Positions 60,618 to 64,000 of a DNA stretch of 64,000 nucleotides are shown piece by piece. The stretch is taken from NCBI GenBank assembly GCA_950295325.1, contig OX485807.1:15467001-15531000 (forward strand). Reading direction: 5' to 3'. The notes under the pieces were generated by a model. It had not been told where the DNA came from, searched no databases, and saw nothing but the letters and a program-made list of their open reading frames with translations. Source of the stretch: Polytrichum commune. Taxonomy: Eukaryota > Streptophyta > Polytrichopsida > Polytrichales > Polytrichaceae. Positions within the stretch are counted from its first letter, which is position 1; each line of letters starts with the position of its first letter. The position numbers and the translations under genes were made by a program.

Positions 60618-63600
60618 ATGGCGCAAGTCCAGGTTGGGCAGTGCAAGTCCAATTTTGAGGTATCATCACGTATCAACCAAAGGGAGGTGCAGAATTCAAG
60701 TGCTCATGTCGGAAATCACAAAGTGCAGTATCACAAGTGCGTGCGTACGTATCAGACGGCCAGAGTGTTTTCCAAATCGCATTTATGGAGTGCATTCCCT
60801 CCAATCGCCGTTGGCAGCAAACACAAGCACCCTTGTCTAAGTCACTCAAAACAGAGTGGAAGAAAAATTACATGTGCAGCTGAGAAACCTACTTCTCAAG
60901 CTTTAGAGTTACGGGAACCAGTAAAGGACAAGGTAAGTGATCCAGGCCGCACTGCATTCAGTTTGATTCATCATGTAGTGATGGATCGACCTTTCGGTTC
61001 TTGAATGTGCTGGTAGTTTCAGCTTTGGTGTTTATACAAGTGTGTTAGGTATTTAAAAATCTCTGATTGGGTCCTTAGATTTGATCAGTATATGCTCATG
61101 GGACAATGCAACCTAGAAGTCACTTGATCTAATCATGATCTAATATTTTTAAACAGTGTGGCAGGGATCGGACTGAAGGCAAACATTTCTCATGCTACTT
61201 GTTTTGTTTCCTTTCAGATTGAGGAGTTGCTTGCTGAAAATGAAAAATTACAGGGCCGTGTAAAAGAGTTGGAGTCTACTCTAGCCACTAGAGAAGTGGC
61301 CACTCCAACTGACGTGGAAGGGGCACTGGAAGAGCTTTCTGAGGTTAGCATCCAGGTATATTGTGCTTCATCCTTCGCAATATTGTAGAAGCAGAAGGGA
61401 AAGTCACTGGTGCTTGTATTCCTGTAAATTGGTGCAAAGAGAGACGTCTAAACTAATTCCCTATTACTAAAACCTTTGTCAATCTTGAGTGATAGTTAAT
61501 TGCATTCACCGAAATGCCACATGGTATAAATTGAACTCGAGTTGCGAGGGGTGTGGTTTTAATGATAGTCTTTCTCTATGAAGGGTGTGCAAGAAGAAGA
61601 TGACGGGGCCCCTCATGAAGCTTCAATCCTTCCTAGTGCAGAGCAGGCAATTCCGAAATTTGCCCATATTGAGTGGCCGTCTCCAACAGATACTGAGCCG
61701 TTCTGGAAGAAGCAACTTCCAAGAAGAGATTCTGGGCTGCAAATAGATGAATCGGAGGAAAACCACTTGGATACAAATAACAAAATAACCCCTGACACTC
61801 ACTCAACATATGTAATACATGTGACATCAGAAATGGCACCATTAGCGAAAGTAGGAGGGTTGGGAGATGTGGTAACGGGGTTAGCACGAGCATGCTTAGA
61901 GAGGGGGCACAAAGTGGAGGTTATGCTACCCTTTTATGAGATGATAAAGAGAGATCAGATCGAGGACCTTGTTTTAGCTGATTCATACAACTCATATCAC
62001 AGAGGGGACTGGGTTCCTATCCAAGTTTGGCGTGGCAAGGTTACTGGCGTACCTGTTCTCTTCATTGATCCACAGAATCATTTTTTCAAAGGATCTGGGA
62101 TCTATGGAGGTTCTTATGATGAGCTGGAGGCCTATCTGTTTTTCAGCCGTGCTTGTCTAGAGTGGATGCAGGTGAGATTCCTCCTCTAGAGAATTTTAAC
62201 ACTGTGGCAGATGCAGCAGTCTTTTCTCATGCATAGAAGTAAAATGCAGGCTCAATAATTTGGCAGTGGCGGATCATGAACAAATTGTATGACGTATGTT
62301 AGCGAATCAACAATGTGATTGTTTACATCTGGAAAATGGAGTTCTTACAACAATTAAAGATCTTTTGTTTTAGCATTCAATTTCAGCCTTTAAGCATCAC
62401 AGCAGAGACCATTTTACATCTGTATCCTGTATGGTTCTTCTTGCAGGTCACAGGAAATCATCCTGACATCATTCATGTGCACGAATGGCAAATAAGCGGT
62501 CTGCCGATTCTGTATTGGGACATGTATCACAATCTCTCTCTCAAGGTTTGTTTTGACCTTTTTCTCAATCATTAAGAGATTCGTTAGTCTAATGCCCAGA
62601 TTATCACAATACCGGTTCGAAATACCACCACCTCTGAATCGATCTGGGAGAAATTTTCACCTAATTTGATAATTATCAGTCACGTTGTACTGCCTTTCTG
62701 ACTTGCTCTAGTGAATTACAGTGCTCTTGCTTCACAGCTGTTAGTGGTGGTCGTTTGAACTGTTTTGGCAGAACCCAAGACTCGTATTAACCATCCACAA
62801 CATGGAGCACTTTGGGGAGTGCAGGCAAGGAAGATTCTTGTCCTGTGTTGATGGTTGTCTTATGTAAATTTTACATTCATGTTTTGTATATTCTGAATCC
62901 AGGAAAAGATTCATTAAAAATTTAATACTCTAAGTAGAGCAACTTATTTTATTCGAGAGAAGTGAAACATAAACTTGTAGTATGAATCAATCTAATAAGT
63001 AATTTCTCAGCGTCTGCTATTGTTTGTAACGTTGATGACGCTTTTTTGGTATGCTATCAAATCGATGGGTTCTTTAGATGCTTCAATGTTGAAAAATAAC
63101 ATTTTTGTCATGGAACATTGAAACCGCATAAGTTCTCTACTACAGAACTGAGAGATAGTATGCATTCTACCGAGTACAAGTAGTTGGTGCCTTTCAACAT
63201 TCTCATGTGCTGGACATTCCCAACTGCAGGGTGGAGCAACTTAACATGTGTGGACTCGATGGTAACGCCTATCGAAGTCCTGACAAGGCAAGGTTCCCAC
63301 AATTTCAATTTCTTTTGTATCCAGTGTAGTCTCAACCCTACCAACTCAGGCTGCAATTAATGAGCCACAGTCCACTCGATAGGTTAGTGGATTCAAAAGG
63401 AGCTGAGGGTTAAAACGTAATTATCTAACTTCTATGGTTTTTTAATCATACCTGTTGTATGCCTGAGTGCTAGCAAGGTAGATAATTATGGCCGTATAGA
63501 ACTTTTGTCTTATGACTCAGTATCAATGTGCAGGCCATTGATGAGCGAACTATTGGCCACAACCCAGAAAGACTGAGTTTGCTGAAGGGTGGTATTGTCT

Positions 63601-64000
63601 ACAGCAATGCAGTCACGTAAGCTTTACTTATCGAATAGTAGCACGATCAAAACCATTGAAGTTGTGAATGCTGTTTACATCTCCTGCTTTAATTGTGAGG
63701 TTTGCATTTAGCTCTTGAGATACTCATCAATTCTTTGTGTTGGATTTTCAGGACAGTCTCACCCACCTATGTTAATGAGACACTGTGTTCTGGTTGGTTA
63801 TCTGGCACTCTCATGAAGCACCGGAACAAGTACGGCTGAAGTCCCTTCCATCACTAGTTGGTATGCAGAATGTCAATCAGGTGTGTTGGAGTATTCAAAT
63901 AGTGTAGACAAAGTATGAGTTCATTAATACGAAACTTATCAAATTTGGGATAATTTGTGTACAATAGGTACTTGGGAATTCTCAATGGCATTGATACCAC
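60618..64000 (+). CDS. SS5: Plastid starch synthase, SS4/SS5 type (best fit SS5), 3' end outside window
   Basis: Coding exons: 60618-60932, 61218-61355, 61584-62171, 62447-62545, 62772-62824, 63230-63287, 63534-63616, 63752-63829, 63968->64000; all phases agree. Residues 1-90 are Ser/Lys-rich with few acidic residues, like a chloroplast transit peptide. A short coiled coil follows (IEELLAENEKLQGRVKELES). The GT5 domain starts near 230 with SEMAPLAKVGGLGDVVTGLA (Lys about 240 is the ADP-glucose-binding KxGG Lys), then GNHPDIIHVHEWQISGLPIL, TIHNMEHFGEC, VSPTYVNETLCSG and YLGILNGIDT. GT5 enzymes transfer glucose from ADP-glucose to alpha-glucan. The insert ERTIGHNPERLSLLKGG and SGWLSGTLMKHRNK suit SS5, an SS4 relative that promotes granule initiation and lacks the normal GT1 half. 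That half is outside the window, so SS4 is not excluded. Exons 5 and 6 end at GC donors. Confidence 0.88.
62825..63229 (+). other. GC-AG intron in the starch synthase gene
   Basis: Donor AG|GCAAGG, acceptor CTGCAG. It joins GEC-R to VEQLNMCGLDG. The nine residues between the Gly and CGLD match the spacing I expect from SS4. A GT donor further on (TTAT|GTAAAT) would add 14 residues. Confidence 0.8.
63288..63533 (+). other. Probable second GC-AG intron
   Basis: Donor AAG|GCAAGG, acceptor TGTGCAG, joining SPDK to AIDERTIG in phase 0. An alternative GT donor five bases on (63293), with an upstream AG at 63520, is also in frame and adds five residues. Confidence 0.65.

Overview
This is a stretch of a land-plant (streptophyte) nuclear genome. 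The evidence is a plastid starch synthase with a transit-type N-terminus, a calmodulin-like protein, plant-type lipase and BRCT genes with short GT-AG introns (about 100-1,300 bp), one U12-type AT-AC intron, many terminal-inverted-repeat (TIR) elements and long AT-rich intergenic DNA. I cannot name the species. Low gene density with short introns is compatible with a bryophyte or lycophyte, but that is a weak inference.

Layout. 1-2.6 kb: the 5' end of a minus-strand gene for an acidic protein. Its first intron appears to hold four tandem copies of a ~285 bp unit, and the gene leaves the window on the left. 2.6-9.8 kb: gene-poor DNA with degenerate tandem and dispersed repeats and one orphan 138-codon proline/threonine-rich ORF. 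9.8-13.6 kb: a minus-strand class 3 lipase (diacylglycerol-lipase type) in four exons with a complete Ser-Asp-His triad. G-box-like motifs lie upstream at 15.3 kb. 18.7-28.8 kb: a mobile-element-like block. It holds a plus-strand unknown spliced gene, a minus-strand 589-residue coiled-coil plus RING-like protein, and a minus-strand four-exon transposase-like gene of about 1,000 codons. The last has one frameshift in a homopolymer and one in-frame stop. Direct repeats flank the transposase-like gene on both sides. 29.5-35.6 kb: no genes; a TIR element, a 58-bp-arm hairpin and homopolymers. 36.9-37.6 kb: an intronless calmodulin-like gene with four EF-hands. 40.1-40.7 kb: a small two-exon coiled-coil gene (minus). 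41-46 kb: TIR elements, one with ~250 bp arms. 47.9-52.5 kb: a ten-exon gene with two BRCT domains, preceded by tandem ~240 bp repeats. 52.5-58 kb: TIR elements and (ATCT)n-containing tandem repeats. 58.1-64 kb: a starch synthase gene (SS4/SS5 type, best fit SS5). It has a G-box promoter region, three tandem ~330 bp repeats in its 5' leader or first intron, and coding exons running off the right end, including two introns with GC donors.

The host genes are unrelated single-copy genes, not a pathway cluster. The part most likely to be undescribed is the 18.7-29.5 kb block, with a transposase-like protein that I cannot place in a named superfamily, beside a RING-like companion ORF. A second theme is a set of small TIR elements that share end modules in different combinations. 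Exon boundaries were read by eye from splice consensus, frame and family resemblance. No alignments or searches were run.
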